Assembly: GCF_947172395.1 (NCBI RefSeq)
Contig: NC_069105.1
Location: 2,294,001 to 2,358,000, forward strand
Origin: Bicyclus anynana
Taxonomy: Eukaryota > Arthropoda > Insecta > Lepidoptera > Nymphalidae
Reading direction: 5' to 3'
Length of the DNA stretch: 64,000 nucleotides
In this document: positions 1 through 10,640 of the stretch, one piece after another
Layout: every line of letters begins with the position of its first letter
How positions within the stretch are numbered: position 1 is the stretch's first letter
Position numbers and translations under genes: made by a program
The notes under the pieces: model-generated
What the model was told of the DNA's origin: nothing
Seen by the model: the letters and a program-made list of their open reading frames with translations, nothing else
Database searches by the model: none

Positions 1-1180
1 AACCATGGAAATTTCTCGTGAGATGTTAAGATGGCTACCTACTGGGAACTAGGGCGGGATATCCTTTTAAGGATGGAAATTTAAAAATTTAAAATTTAAA
101 TATATAATTTAAAGAAATGATGAATCCATAAAAATTAACAAGTAACCTATAAACTTAATCTAATTTAATCACACTTCTTCTTGTTACAACCACGTCATTA
201 TAATGAAACGTGAATTGGTTGTAACCATCTAAAACGCCGGTTTTAAGACCTTTGGTCATTATTAGAACATTTTGGAACCTGAGTCTACTCCTACATCTAT
301 CCATTTGCACGCGTCGAGTAGCATGCTGCTAGCGGCGTGAATCTTTGGAGGCCCGCTTGCCGCTAGACAAAATGGCGGACGTGATGAACGCAACGGCAAG
401 GTCAGCGACCGCGTGGAGTCAACGTCCATCATAAACGTCAGGTCGTACCTATTCTTTCTTTTGTTTAATGGAGTCATTCTAAAACTTCTATTTTTATTCT
501 TTTTTTTTGCAATGATGCGTTACATTAATTGTTGGTGGTGATTCGGATAAACCGTTCAGATATACAATAAGATTTAAATATGATGATTGTTTGTGTTGAG
601 ATAATTAGATCTCTTTCGTGAGCGTTTACAATGCAACGGGTTTGTTGTTCCTTTAGTATAAACGTGTGTTTATACTAAACACACGAATTTAAAAAGGGAT
701 CATCCTTGTGGATTTGGCTGGTAGCGATGTGTATTCATAACTTCTAGTGCGTTGTTCGACGGACCCACTTTAAATACCTAGCCGTGGCAGTGGTTTGGTC
801 AACAAAAATCCAAACACTATATCGGCACCATCAAATCCCCAAGGATTAGAATAATAAAACAAATATTTGAGATAACCTCTGTTTATTTACAAAGTATGTA
901 CAAAGTAACTTAACATTAGGAATCCTTCTATTTTTCACGTAACTTGACCTATTTATATTTTTGTCCTTTAGGGTTCCTCATATATTTCTAAGGGTTTAGC
1001 ATTTCTTTTATATTGTAAAAATGTTCATCTAAATAATATAGAACCGGTGATTTAACTGTAAAAGTATTTTTGTTTACTTAACCCTCCATCCTCCTACATG
1101 TATAGATCCGAAAGCCAGAATCTCGGTGGCAACATTTGAGATTCTGGTCTACAAGCTGTGTGTTTGGCTGGTGACGCACT
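1..1180. other. AT-rich sequence, no gene seen
   Basis: No domain, splice-supported exon or terminal repeat was recognised. A short plus-strand frame beginning at the ATG near 371 has a good initiation context but closes after 20 codons. The minus-strand frame across 262-477 has no recognisable homology. Confidence 0.5.
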
Positions 1181-1720
1181 AGGGATTTCATCCAAATCGT
1201 TTTCACTAAAATCGGCCAAAGTTAAAGGCTTGCATCATCAGTGCCCTTAACCAAGTGCTGGTGCCTATTCAGGAGAAGCGCGACCCTGTCCCGCTAATTC
1301 AGAAATGCCTTGCCGAGATCTGCGCCCTTTAGCAGATCCCCTTATCACCGGACACGACCTCCTCCTCACCGCTGGCTGACGGCCGCTCACCGGAACTCCG
1401 GTGGGCTCGACTCGCTAAGCGGTAGGCGAAGAACCACGCGGATTTGACCCTTACTCCGCCGCTTTTGCTGATCGCCGCGAGTCTCGCTGGCTTGATCGCG
1501 ACGTGACGGACAACACATACATCATCTTGACGCCACGGTCCCAAGTGGTCCCACCCAGTGCCCCGTCTGTAGTTGCAGACGGCGTTGAGAATCACAGAAA
1601 AGGGCCAACGCCCTGACCTCTGTTACCCCGCGACCCGTGAGGGTCGCCGAGGGCGTCCCCGGAGATAATCACGGACATTTCTAATTCTATCTCCGATTCT
1701 TACGCTGTTATTCTGCTAGT
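1181..1720. other. GC-rich segment, probable retroelement remnant
   Basis: Base composition jumps to GC-rich compared with both sides, and several short frames are open, the longest on the minus strand at 1329-1595. It lies just upstream of an LTR-retrotransposon primer-binding site, so it could be LTR or untranslated sequence or an unrelated insertion. I do not recognise a protein in it. Confidence 0.3.
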
Positions 1721-1840
1721 TCGTAATCCATAGTTAATATTTTGTTTTATTTCTTTTATTTTTCGTATTTTAAATAAGTTTAAGTGTAATTATTAAATTG
1801 TTTGTAAAAAGACATTTTATTGCCTTCCCATATAACATTT

Positions 1841-1858
1841 TGGCGCAGTCGGTAGGAT
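1841..1858 (+). promoter_or_regulatory. tRNA-Ser primer-binding site of an errantivirus
   Basis: TGGCGCAGTCGGTAGGAT is complementary to the 3' end of an insect serine tRNA including CCA. This is the known primer site of the 17.6/297/TED branch of Gypsy elements. It marks the end of a 5' LTR, whose AT-rich 3' part probably covers about 1690-1838, and the start of the internal region. The LTR start could not be fixed because no second LTR copy was found in the window. Confidence 0.75.
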
Positions 1859-1976
1859 TTTTCGCGTTAATAAGACGCTGAAATCATGGTAGTTGCAGGC
1901 TTTAAAACTGTTCGCCGAACCGAAATGTTCCTGATCTTCATGTTATTGTGGTACTATTGTGGTAAGTGGCATAACT

Positions 1977-2411
1977 TGTCTGCTCAATTCCTTTGTTCCC
2001 TATTTTTATTGTGTTATATTTTATTATATTTCTATCTCTATGTTTAAACCTATAAAATACGAAACACGCTGAATCTTTATATCCCAACTTATATAATTAT
2101 TCTGAAACACCTTTATCAAACAACACAAAGATACACAGATCAAAGACAATGTATCTAGATATTAGCACACTATTATAACTAATCCCAACATTTGACACAA
2201 CACAAACACACCAAGTTTACCGATTCATAAGATCATGCGATTCCGCATTCACACTCTCAGATCCTGAACAAGAACATATTTTATTAGTCTACACACTCAA
2301 CAACACAACAGGCACAGGCGCCTCAGATATCCACTGTAAGCAATATGCTTTGTTGGAAGACCTTAAGTCTTACCTAATAGAAAAATTCAGAGGCAGAGGT
2401 CACCCACTGGG
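1977..2411 (+). pseudogene. Errantivirus gag, N-terminal part, copy 1 (broken)
   Basis: This stretch follows the primer-binding site and would encode the N-terminal half of a Gypsy/errantivirus Gag, the structural protein that packages element RNA. The same sequence recurs at 3903-4252 with several percent divergence and small indels. Internal stops, including a TAA near 2177, and length differences make it non-functional. It runs slightly further than copy 2, into the region encoding the end of the Gag leader, before unrelated sequence starts near 2411. Identity rests on continuity of copy 2 with a zinc-knuckle Gag at 4253-4927. Confidence 0.6.
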
Positions 2412-2697
2412 CTATCACGGCTCTCAATAATATTTTCGGAACCGAAGCCAGTCTATGCTCTGTTGTGATTGGCTGAACCTTGTTAAAATTTTATTTTTGC
2501 CTTGTAAAAAAACATGGCTGCAATTCTAATGAAACTGTGAAACCAGTGGAACTACAAATCAATTTATCAAGGATTTTATTTCTATTTATTTATTTTCTGT
2601 ATATTATTGTTAATAAAGAGTTATAGTTTGATTTGTGCTCGGTTAATTTCAGTGTTCGATACTAAAAGTGCAAAAGTGTTTTTGTTTTTCGTTCAAA

Positions 2698-3804
2698 ATG
2701 AAGCGCTGTTGCGTGCCTAAGTGTAAAACAGCTATTAATTTACGTGCTGTACCATATACTGATGTTACTAGATGGCAGGCATGGTTGATCAATTGCCCGT
2801 TTTTGCGTAAATATTCCTATAAACAGTTAGAAAATGTGAAAATTTGCGAAAATCACTTTTTACCTAGCTATGTTATTAATCATAGGTTAACTAAGTCTGC
2901 GATACCTACTTTGAATTTGGAAATTAGTGATTTAAACCAAAACGCTGTTCTGGCACCTACAAATTCCAAGTTCCTAGAGGTATCTTGCATCGGGCCTAAT
3001 AAATACGAATATACGATAGTTGACCATGTCCCTACTACTTCACAAACTAACAAACAGCCTGAAATGCAGACAAATGCACTAAATGTCATTATTAACGAAC
3101 AATCAATTAATATTTCTACAAATAGTGTCTGTCAAGGCTCACAATCCCAGTCCGAATCTTTACAGAGTTCAATTTTACCTGATCCCGTGCCTTCTGCTTC
3201 ACAGAATCCCTTTGTGCATGTTAGGCCTCATTTTAGACACAAGCCTCATAGAAAGTCAGACATAATTCCTAGAGTGCGATCAGCTAAGTTTGAAACTCCT
3301 AGGAAGCAAAAGTTACGACAGAATATTAGAACATTAAAACAAATGTTGCGCAATGAAACTTACAAATGCAAACAATTAAAGTCAAAACTTTGTGCTAGTA
3401 ATGTACAATATTTTATTTCAAATTATCCGTTGTTAACTCGGTTTGGGAAATTATTAGTGGATTCACAGTTAAGATTATCTGATTCTAAAGTCAAATCTCC
3501 TAGATACACTAATGACGAGAAAATCTTTGCACTTTCATTATATAAGTTGAGCCCTAAGTGTTACAAATTCTTACAGAAATATTTAATATTACCATCCAAA
3601 TCAACTATAAACTCTCTATTAAATAAAATACCTGTGAGACCAGGTACTCATGAATTTATTTTCCAGCATTTGGCTGATTGTGCTAAGAACACACAGACTA
3701 TGGGTATGCAGTGTGTATTGTTGTTTGATGAAATGGCTATCAACAAAAATTTATTTTTTAATATTCATTCTGGGGTTATTGAGAGCTTTTTATTTTGTCC
3801 GTAA
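2698..3804 (+). pseudogene. THAP-domain P-element-like transposase, 3' truncated
   Basis: The frame opens with a THAP zinc finger. C5 and C9, then C50 and H53, form the C2CH set; W26 and W29 and the AIPTL motif (residues 68-72) are in the expected places. I chose the ATG at 2698 because THAP domains sit at the very N-terminus, although the frame extends 10 codons upstream. After a low-complexity linker comes a basic, probably coiled stretch. Then comes the P-element/THAP9 transposase core with its characteristic SLYKLSPK and LPSKST segments. The first catalytic aspartate is in LLFDEMA (about D344). The protein stops about 25 residues later, so the rest of the RNase-H-like core is missing (relatives are about 700-900 aa). 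The THAP domain binds element ends; this copy could at most be a DNA-binding repressor-like remnant. It lies between two copies of an errantivirus gag leader. Confidence 0.85.
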
Positions 3805-3902
3805 TGGAATAAAGACTTTAAATTTAAAAATAATTCTTAGAGAAATATATATACAGTGTGTTGTAAAAAAATACCGTCCGATCCGAAATGCGCGGATCGG
3901 AC

Positions 3903-4252
3903 TGCTCAATTCCTTTGTTCTCTATTTTTATTTTGTTATATTTTATTATATTTCTATCACTATGCCTAAAACTATAAAATACGAAACACACGCTGAATCT
4001 TTATATCCCAACTTATATAATTATTCTGAAACACCTTTACACAAATCAAAGACAATGTCTTTCGATATAAGCACACTATTAAAACTAATCCCAACATTTG
4101 ACACAACACAAACACACCAAGTTTACCGATTCATAAGATCATGCGATTCCGCATTCACACTCTCAGATCTTGAACAAGAACATATTTTATTACACACTCA
4201 ACAACACAACAGGCACAGGCGCCTCAGATATCCACTGTAAGCAATATGCTTC
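3903..4252 (+). pseudogene. Errantivirus gag, N-terminal part, copy 2
   Basis: This repeats 1977-2340 nearly base for base (leader, ATG region and first Gag codons). It reaches the main gag frame at 4253 through a short deletion and frameshift around 4250-4275. Compared with copy 1 it is closer to open reading, but it is still interrupted. Confidence 0.6.
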
Positions 4253-4927
4253 GTGGGAAAACCTAAGTCTTGCGAAACTACTACCGAATACTTTTATAGG
4301 ATAGATTTGTGTAGAAGTAAAATTATTGAAAAAATTAACACAGAAATTAAAGACAACACATTGTTTGGTCGCATGACGACGACCGAGGAAACCGCCTTAA
4401 GCGTTTTCGTTAACGGTCTTTGTTCCGAGATAGGTACAATGCTTAGAACTCGGGAATTCAAAAACCTAATAGAAGCGGGTCGTTTTGCTATCGAAGAAGA
4501 CAAGATTAGGGCTATGAATAACGCTAGACAGGCCTTATTTAAATATAGTATCGTAACATATTCAAAAACACGTTTTTCATACCAAAACACACAACGTTCT
4601 CCTCATATTCAAAACAGCATGCCTAACCCAAAAGTATGCAGTTATTGCAAAAATCTAGGTCATACAATTTCCGAGTGCCGTAAAAGAGCTTATAATAATA
4701 ACATACGACAATTACCAACTAATCCAACTCAACGCGCGCTACCATTCCCTCCGACGCAATCGCGTCCACCATTACAACGCGCTTTACCAAGTCCTCCAGC
4801 ACGCGTCAATAATTTAAACTACGAAGCGACCAACGAGATGAGCAACTCGCTGGAAATCGCTTCAGATAGTTCAATGATCCAAGTGCCAAAATTGGCATCT
4901 CAGATAGACATCCTTCAAATCCAATAG
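4253..4927 (+). pseudogene. Errantivirus (Gypsy) Gag, C-terminal two thirds with zinc knuckle
   Basis: A 224-codon open frame. The first about 100 residues match the conserved alpha-helical Gag of 17.6/TED-type elements. Near residue 130 there is a CCHC-like zinc knuckle (CSYCKNLGHTISECRK), the RNA-packaging finger. A proline- and glutamine-rich tail follows. The real start lies upstream in the broken leader at 3903-4252. No protease, reverse transcriptase or integrase of this element follows, so it is a gag-only remnant. Gag is a structural protein that assembles element RNA into particles; this copy is unlikely to be functional. Confidence 0.8.
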
Positions 4928-5131
4928 TATATAAGCCTATCAACTCAAGAGAAAATGTTAGGCACAGTTTCAAAAGTCCAGTCCATCGGGGACACAACGA
5001 AACCATTCCTTACGATGCATCACCGGTCTATCGGAGACATTACAAAGACGCATCGACACAAACTTTCTCTTATCCCATATCTACTAAATCTACCATTCCT
5101 ACTATTTCTAACGAACATGCTATTCCTACAA

Positions 5132-5179
5132 AGTTAGAAGGCATAGTAGATATAGTAATATCTACTATGCCTTCTAACT
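5132..5179. repeat. Perfect inverted repeat, 22-bp arms, 4-base loop
   Basis: Arms 5132-5153 and 5158-5179 are exact reverse complements around AGTA. It is one of several near-perfect short palindromes in the window. Confidence 0.9.
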
Positions 5180-5265
5180 CTACCATTTCTTCCAACTCTA
5201 CTAACTCCACCACTTCTACCAACCCTACTAACTCTACCATTTCTACTAAACCTACTATATGTTCC
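5160..5265 (+). repeat. Degenerate short tandem repeat (CTACTAACTCTACCATTTCTA-like)
   Basis: Imperfect pyrimidine-rich tandem repeats of about 15 bases. Read on the plus strand they give a Ser/Thr/Asn-rich stretch; on the minus strand a Glu/Leu/Val-rich one. This is consistent with slippage and does not show a gene. Confidence 0.6.
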
Positions 5266-5562
5266 AAATCAAAAAAGGTACAATTACGTCAAAAATACAA
5301 AGCAAAATCAAAATCGAATCGCAAACCACTAAATACTATTCCCATTAAATCAACTTCTAACATCCAATCCTATTCTATTTTAAAGATATCTCGTTTGTAG
5401 TGTAGAAGATGAAATATTATGAGGGTAAGCATAAACCATATATTAATAAACCAAGATCGACCGCCATTGTGGTTTACTTGCCAATTACAACGTTAAGTAC
5501 CGCAACTGACTTCTATGTACACATATATTTTAATTACAATTTATTGCTTTTAGATTTGCTAA

Positions 5563-5828
5563 TTCAATCATTTTGGAAACGCTTTAGGGTTGAGTACTTA
5601 CACACCCTCCAAACACGCGAGAAATGGAATACTACGTCTCTTTCGGTTAAGGAAGGGACTGTGGTCCTTATTAACGTAGATAACGCTCCGCCCTTGCCAT
5701 GGCCATTGGGCATTTAACACGCATATTCCCTGGCAAGGATGGAATTACTAGAGTCGCTGAAGTAAAGACTAAAGCTGGACTCTTCATTCGGCATATGGTG
5801 AAGCTTTGTCCTTTGCCTGCGCATTAGG
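5563..5828 (+). pseudogene. BEL/Pao retrotransposon pol, C-terminal end
   Basis: The frame has the conserved FWKRFRVEYLHTLQ block and the following PPLPWPLG motif. It shifts frame near 5707-5711 and continues with the PGKDG, VKTKAG and VKLCPLP tail, ending at a TAG around 5826. This is the integrase C-terminal region of BEL/Pao elements, which insert retrotranscribed DNA. Everything upstream (gag to integrase core) is missing, so it is a 5'-truncated fragment with one frameshift. Only about 600 bp of mixed sequence separates it from the errantivirus gag, which is a different superfamily, so the two are separate insertions. Confidence 0.85.
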
Positions 5829-6291
5829 CTAGTCTTAAGTTATTTTAAGTAAGTGTCTTATTATATTTTTTTCATCTTTTTAAAGGCATCTTTACCCTTC
5901 ATTTGTGTCCCTCAAATGAAGTTTGATCCAGAGCCCCTCCAAGGCACGCTACACCAGCCACTGGTTTTGGTATCAAATTCCAAATCATGTCATCACCATC
6001 ATCTATCCAGTTTCTCAGGTTAAGAATTATATATAGTAATTAGTCTGACAAGTAAAGGCAAGCAATGCACGGCCAATACAACAGCAGCTATTGCATTACA
6101 TATTCTTCGTCAAATCCTTTGCAGGGCTGGAAATCCTCAGACGTTGACCGTGTCCTGATGTTTGGTGGCAAATATTATAAAATTTTCCTTTAAAATCTAG
6201 ATATACATCCGGATTATCTAGCCACTGATGAGTTGTTACCTTGAATAACAATTGCTGACAAAAGTTTTATTATTAAATTAGATATTGGAAT
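5829..6291. other. No gene seen
   Basis: Sequence between the BEL pol end and the palindrome. It could include the BEL 3' LTR, but no repeat partner is present to prove it. Confidence 0.4.
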
Positions 6292-6350
6292 AGACACTGC
6301 CGTAGGTTTAGTTAATACTCGAAGTATTAACTAAACCTACGGCAGTGTCT
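6292..6350. repeat. Perfect inverted repeat, 28-bp arms, 3-base loop
   Basis: Arms 6292-6319 and 6323-6350 are exact reverse complements around CGA. It ends 10 bases before the start of the Harb-1 transposon. It could fold as a cruciform, or result from a template-switch event. Confidence 0.95.
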
Positions 6351-6710
6351 ACCATACTTAGGCTGTGTCCCCAGTAAGCAAACTGTCAGCGGCCAACTGA
6401 GTTAGCGGCGTATCGGTTTAGTACGCCCTTCCATATATTTCAAATGGCGTGTTCACAGTTTGCTAGTTTTGCGCTCACTGTACGCAGTTTGCAGCGTTAC
6501 GCGCGCCGACTATCTTAGTGAGCGGCCGACTCCCACCAAAACCGGTTCCAGTCGGCGGCGGCGATTGGTTGTTCGCCGGGCGTAGTGACTCAGTTTGCCG
6601 CAAACTGATTATTCGGATAGTTGGAAAAAAGCTATCATCGTGTTAGGACGTGTTTTTTTGCATCGCACCTAACTAATCTCAACGCACACACACATCACTG
6701 AAAATCCAAG

Positions 6711-8593
6711 ATGTCCTTTGATACGGAAAGGTTCATTAGTGAAATACAGAATAGACCATGCATATGGAACATGTCGAGTGAAGAATACAGCAACAGAGTA
6801 TTAAAGCAGAGCAATTGGAATGAAGTCGCTGAAATTATATACGATGATTGGCAAAACTTAGAAGAAAACACTAAACAAAAAAGAAGTAAGTTCCATTCTA
6901 ATGAATTTATTATTTATTCAACAATATACTTGTATCACTCACTACATAAAACAAAGTATCATAATTTACATAGTATTTACGGCTTTACACACTCCGTTAC
7001 ACTATTTCTTCCTGTAGCTACAACTTACAAATATTTCTCTTGCCAGGATAGCTTTCCTTCGTTAAGAAAATAGTTTTTAAAGTTTTCTCTTGTTGTTTTT
7101 CCAGAATTTGATACAGTAATAATTTGGCTCCTTGAACTTGTAAGAGTTGTTGAGGTACGTCGCGAAATATGTGCATATTGTGCTTGTTCTCTTGCTATGA
7201 CAAAATTATGTAAAATACAAACGGCTTTTACGATAGCGATGGTTGTATTCACATTAGTAGCGATCGGTGTATGCAGAACTCTCCATTTGCTTGTTAGGAT
7301 GCCGAATGCACATTCCACGCATCTCCTAGCTCGACTATGACGATAATTGTAAATTCGCTCTTCCTTATTTAAACTTTTATTAGGAAAAGGCCTCAAGATA
7401 TGCTTTTGTAATCCAAATGCCTCATCTCCAAGAAACACGAAAGGTTGGGGCAATCCATTTGAATTAGGCAATTTAGTTGAGTTAGGAATCTTCAGAGACC
7501 CACACGCCAATTTTTTGCCAAAACCACTTTCTTTAAATATATTACTGTCAGCATTTCGTCCGCAAGCACCTACATCAATAGCTATAAAAGAACAGTTTGC
7601 ATCTGCTACGGCTAACAGAACAATTGAGAAGAACTTCTTATAATTAAAATAGTTAGACCCACTTTTTGGTGGTTTTCTAATACGGATATGCTTGCCATCG
7701 ATAGATCCTATACAATTAGGATAGTTGGTTTTTTTATAATATCGTTTTGCTATTTCTAGCCACAATTCTTCAGAAGGTTCCGGCATTTCCTGTGGCTGTA
7801 AAATATCCCATATAATGCATGCAGTTTCACTTATTATTTTCGATACCGTCGATTTTCCAACAAGAAACTCTTGTGCAATTTTTCTGTAACTTAGTCCACT
7901 TGACAAGAATCTGGAAAGAATATTGAACTACCGATTATTTCTGTTTCAGTAAAAGACCTACAAAAAAAATGGAAGGGTTTGCGCGACTATCACACCAGAG
8001 AAAAAAATAAGGATTCCTCAGTCAAAAGCGGAAGTGGCGCAACAAAAAAACGCAAGACACCATACTTGGACATGTTACAGTTTTTAAATGTTTCTAGAGC
8101 TAGCAACCAGACATCTGGCAATATTAGCGCCGAGACGTCTAGCGACAGTAGCGCTATTTTAGATGAAAATGATCACTGTGTTTCAAGAAGACCAAAAAAG
8201 ATGACTGTGTTTCAAGAAGCCCTAATTAACTCGATGGAAAAAAAAAGAGAAAACGATCCAGATATGAACTTTCTACTAAATATTTTACCGGAAATGAAGA
8301 CAATGTCCCCAACACAGAATTTTGAATTTCGGTTCGAAGTGATGAAAATTATTAAAAATATAAAATATAGTGTACATAATAATTATGACGGTGGTATGAT
8401 GCTAACTGGATGGACGAATGCCTACCAGTACCCACATCAGTATGGCTATGCGAGTGGAAGCAGCAGTACACCAAATGTGCAAAACTACCCTCGAAACAGT
8501 CCATCACATAGCTCTACAGGTTCTTCAGCGGAAATAGAAGACATAGAAGCAATATTGCGAGGCGATTCAAACCACACTGAAGATGAGGAATGA
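6711..8593 (+). CDS. Harb-1 MADF/Myb-like DNA-binding partner (2 exons)
   Basis: Exon 1 is 6711-6885 (ATG, donor GTAAGT after phase 1). Exon 2 is 7950-8593 (acceptor TTTCAG). The spliced frame is about 272 aa and opens directly into a MADF/Myb-SANT-like domain. It begins with FISEIQNRPCIW, continues through the tryptophan-bearing helices, and is completed by exon 2 with KKWKGLRDYH. This is followed by the KSGSG-KK linker seen in all partners here and a C-terminal helical, BESS-like region (about residues 150-200). In PIF/Harbinger elements the partner protein binds transposase and element DNA and helps nuclear import. Its 1,064-base intron contains the whole second exon of the transposase on the opposite strand. 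The product is inferred; the splice sites fit because the frame joins exactly and completes the MADF fold. Confidence 0.85.
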
Positions 8594-9054
8594 CAGGTTA
8601 CCAACTTAATGTTACCATATATGTTCTTAATTCAATTTAAATAATACAGTAACTTTGAAAAGTGATTGTTAAATTAAAAACTATAAATGCGAAAGTGACT
8701 TTGTATTACAATAAAAATAACATATTTTTTTTAAATCCTAAAGCGTTAATTATTTACTTACCTCAAAGTTATAGTAAGCCGTTCTTCGGGACATAATGTA
8801 TCTCTTGTGATATTATTTTTAGCTATGTACTGGGTTATAGATTTAAGCAATTCATCAAATGTATGAGAAGTCATATTGAAATAGTCGTAAAATTTTTCTG
8901 GATGTTTCCTTAGTTCTGGATAAAGAGTGTGAAATTGTCCAATGCTCAACCTTTTCTTGTATAATGGGTGAACCCAGTGCTTCCTTTTATCCTCTTTCAG
9001 CGCTTCTAAGATACCAATTACTTCAAAAATATCCATCGTGACCAACACAACCAC
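7025..9054 (-). CDS. Harb-1 DDE transposase, Harbinger family (2 exons)
   Basis: Exon 1 is 9054-8762 and exon 2 is 7910-7025. Donor GTAAGT and acceptor TTCCAG join to give about 392 aa; an internal Met at 9036 is an alternative start. Exon 1 gives the N-terminal helix region with the KRKHWVHPL motif. Exon 2 gives a helix-turn-helix (about residues 100-130) and the DDE_Tnp_4 catalytic core. The likely triad is D169 (in SIDGKHIR), D260 (in LGDEAFGL) and E297 (in CVECAFGIL). It cuts and reinserts the element at TWA sites in the nucleus. No stops or frameshifts are seen. The 850-base intron contains the whole second exon of the plus-strand partner gene. Confidence 0.9.
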
Positions 9055-9243
9055 TCCCTTCGTACAACAAAAGTAAAGTGATAATTAAGTCGGTCGGCTA
9101 AATAAGCGGCTAACTCTCTCAAGTTTGCTTGCGACGCACGAAAATTGATTTGAGTCTGCAGCTAACTCAAATTTCAGTTCGCTGCAAATTTGCGGCTCAC
9201 TCAGTCGGCCGCTGACAGTTTGCTTACTGGGGACACAGCCTTA

Positions 9244-10056
9244 GTGGATATTTCATAAGTAACTAAGCTGGACTTGGAAATATGTTTCAGAGGCCAGGAG
9301 TTTTATCTCGAATTGTTATCTCGAAAATTGAGTACCTGAGGCAGTAATTGAACAAAATAGTAGATGTTATTTATTTGACTCACTCTCCAGAGGCCCAAAA
9401 GCCGCATTGCTCATAGGCTGGTCGAGCAATGGTTACGATTTTCCCCACACTAGATACATTATCTAAACAATTGCATTTTGTTTTAGGAGTTACGTCAAGA
9501 AGAGAGATTCAATTTTCTCTCACCACCGTTGTAAGATTCTTAACATCAAAACACCTCGACCACGAGTCCATAAAAAAAATAGTTTGACATTTAGTCTATG
9601 AAACTTAATTCACTTTCGCGACACCTACACAAGTTCAATAACCTATATCAGATTAAACCGCAAATTATCCTTTTTTCACTTGAAACTCCATATCCGCTGA
9701 TCGCCTAAACCTATCTTACAAACTTACAATATACAAACCGCAAAGGAAGAAGTATATCTACCATCTTGCGAAGAAGCCGGCCGGCGCACGAAAAAACGTG
9801 TTAAGAAGCATGTGATAATATTTATCTTTAACTGAAGGTGAAGATCCAGCGATCCGCCAAACCGTAAGTTTTCCTACAACCGTAAAGTCACAGTTGGTGT
9901 GACAAATAACGAAAAGCTGGAGAATGAGTTACACAGTAATTTCACCTTCTGTTAATTTAAGAAGACTCAAAGAAAGTCAACTTAATAACCGGTCAAATGT
10001 ACATTGTAGTAATCATCGTAACAAAACAATGAATCGTCGATTGCTTTTGTGACTAT
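9244..10056. other. No gene seen
   Basis: AT-rich spacer between two Harbinger elements. A short inverted pair, CTGAAGGTGAA near 9831 and TTCACCTTCTG near 9941, is the only structure noticed. Confidence 0.4.
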
Positions 10057-10640
10057 GGCCGGGTTCCCACTACGCCGGACCGGCAGATCTGCCGCGCCGG
10101 TAAATCTGCCGGAAGAGCTAGTGGCTGTACAATTTATATGAAGCTATTCACATTATCCCGGGTCCGGCATTTTTGCCGAGCCCGGCATTTCTACCGAACG
10201 TTTTGTCACTACGAATTGCCGGTAGAACGACCGGGCCCGGAGTAATGTGAACAAGTTTGTGCCGGTATCTGTCCCCCGCTCGCCCCGCTCGATATACGAG
10301 ATTCGTGGCTTAAGACAGTAAAGAAACAAAAAGATGAGTCTAAGGCCTCTTTTCCATTACACGGTTTCTCGCCGTGAAAATCTACGGTTAATTCGCCGCG
10401 TGTAGGCACGGTCGTCAGTGTGGTATGTGGTATGGATATGAGCTTGTCGACATGCACGGTGGCGCCAAGGCACGGCGCCGCGGCCGCGTGCGCCGTGACT
10501 GCCCCTCGGCGCGCCGCGTCTACGCACGGCGTGATTTTCACCAGTGCTGTATGGCAGTCTATCGGGGTGTGTCGACGGTGCCGGACGTACGCACGGATTC
10601 GTGACCGCTTATATACGCTGTTTCGCGATTTTATTATAAA

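Larger units (their letters stand above)
6361..9240. mobile_element. PIF/Harbinger transposon Harb-1, structurally complete (2,880 bp)
   Basis: The ends are inverted repeats starting GGCTGTGTCCCCAGTAAGCA, matching over about 46 bases with three mismatches (6361-6406 and 9195-9240). They are flanked by a 3-base TTA target duplication (6358-6360 and 9241-9243), the hallmark of PIF/Harbinger. The element carries both family genes, a MADF/Myb-like protein on the plus strand and a DDE transposase on the minus strand, with interleaved exons. Both frames look intact, so this copy may be recently active. Confidence 0.95.

Noticed and set aside
262..477. 71-codon minus-strand open frame and the ATG at 371 on the plus strand
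   Set aside because: No recognisable domain, splice support or codon pattern. The plus-strand frame closes after 20 codons.
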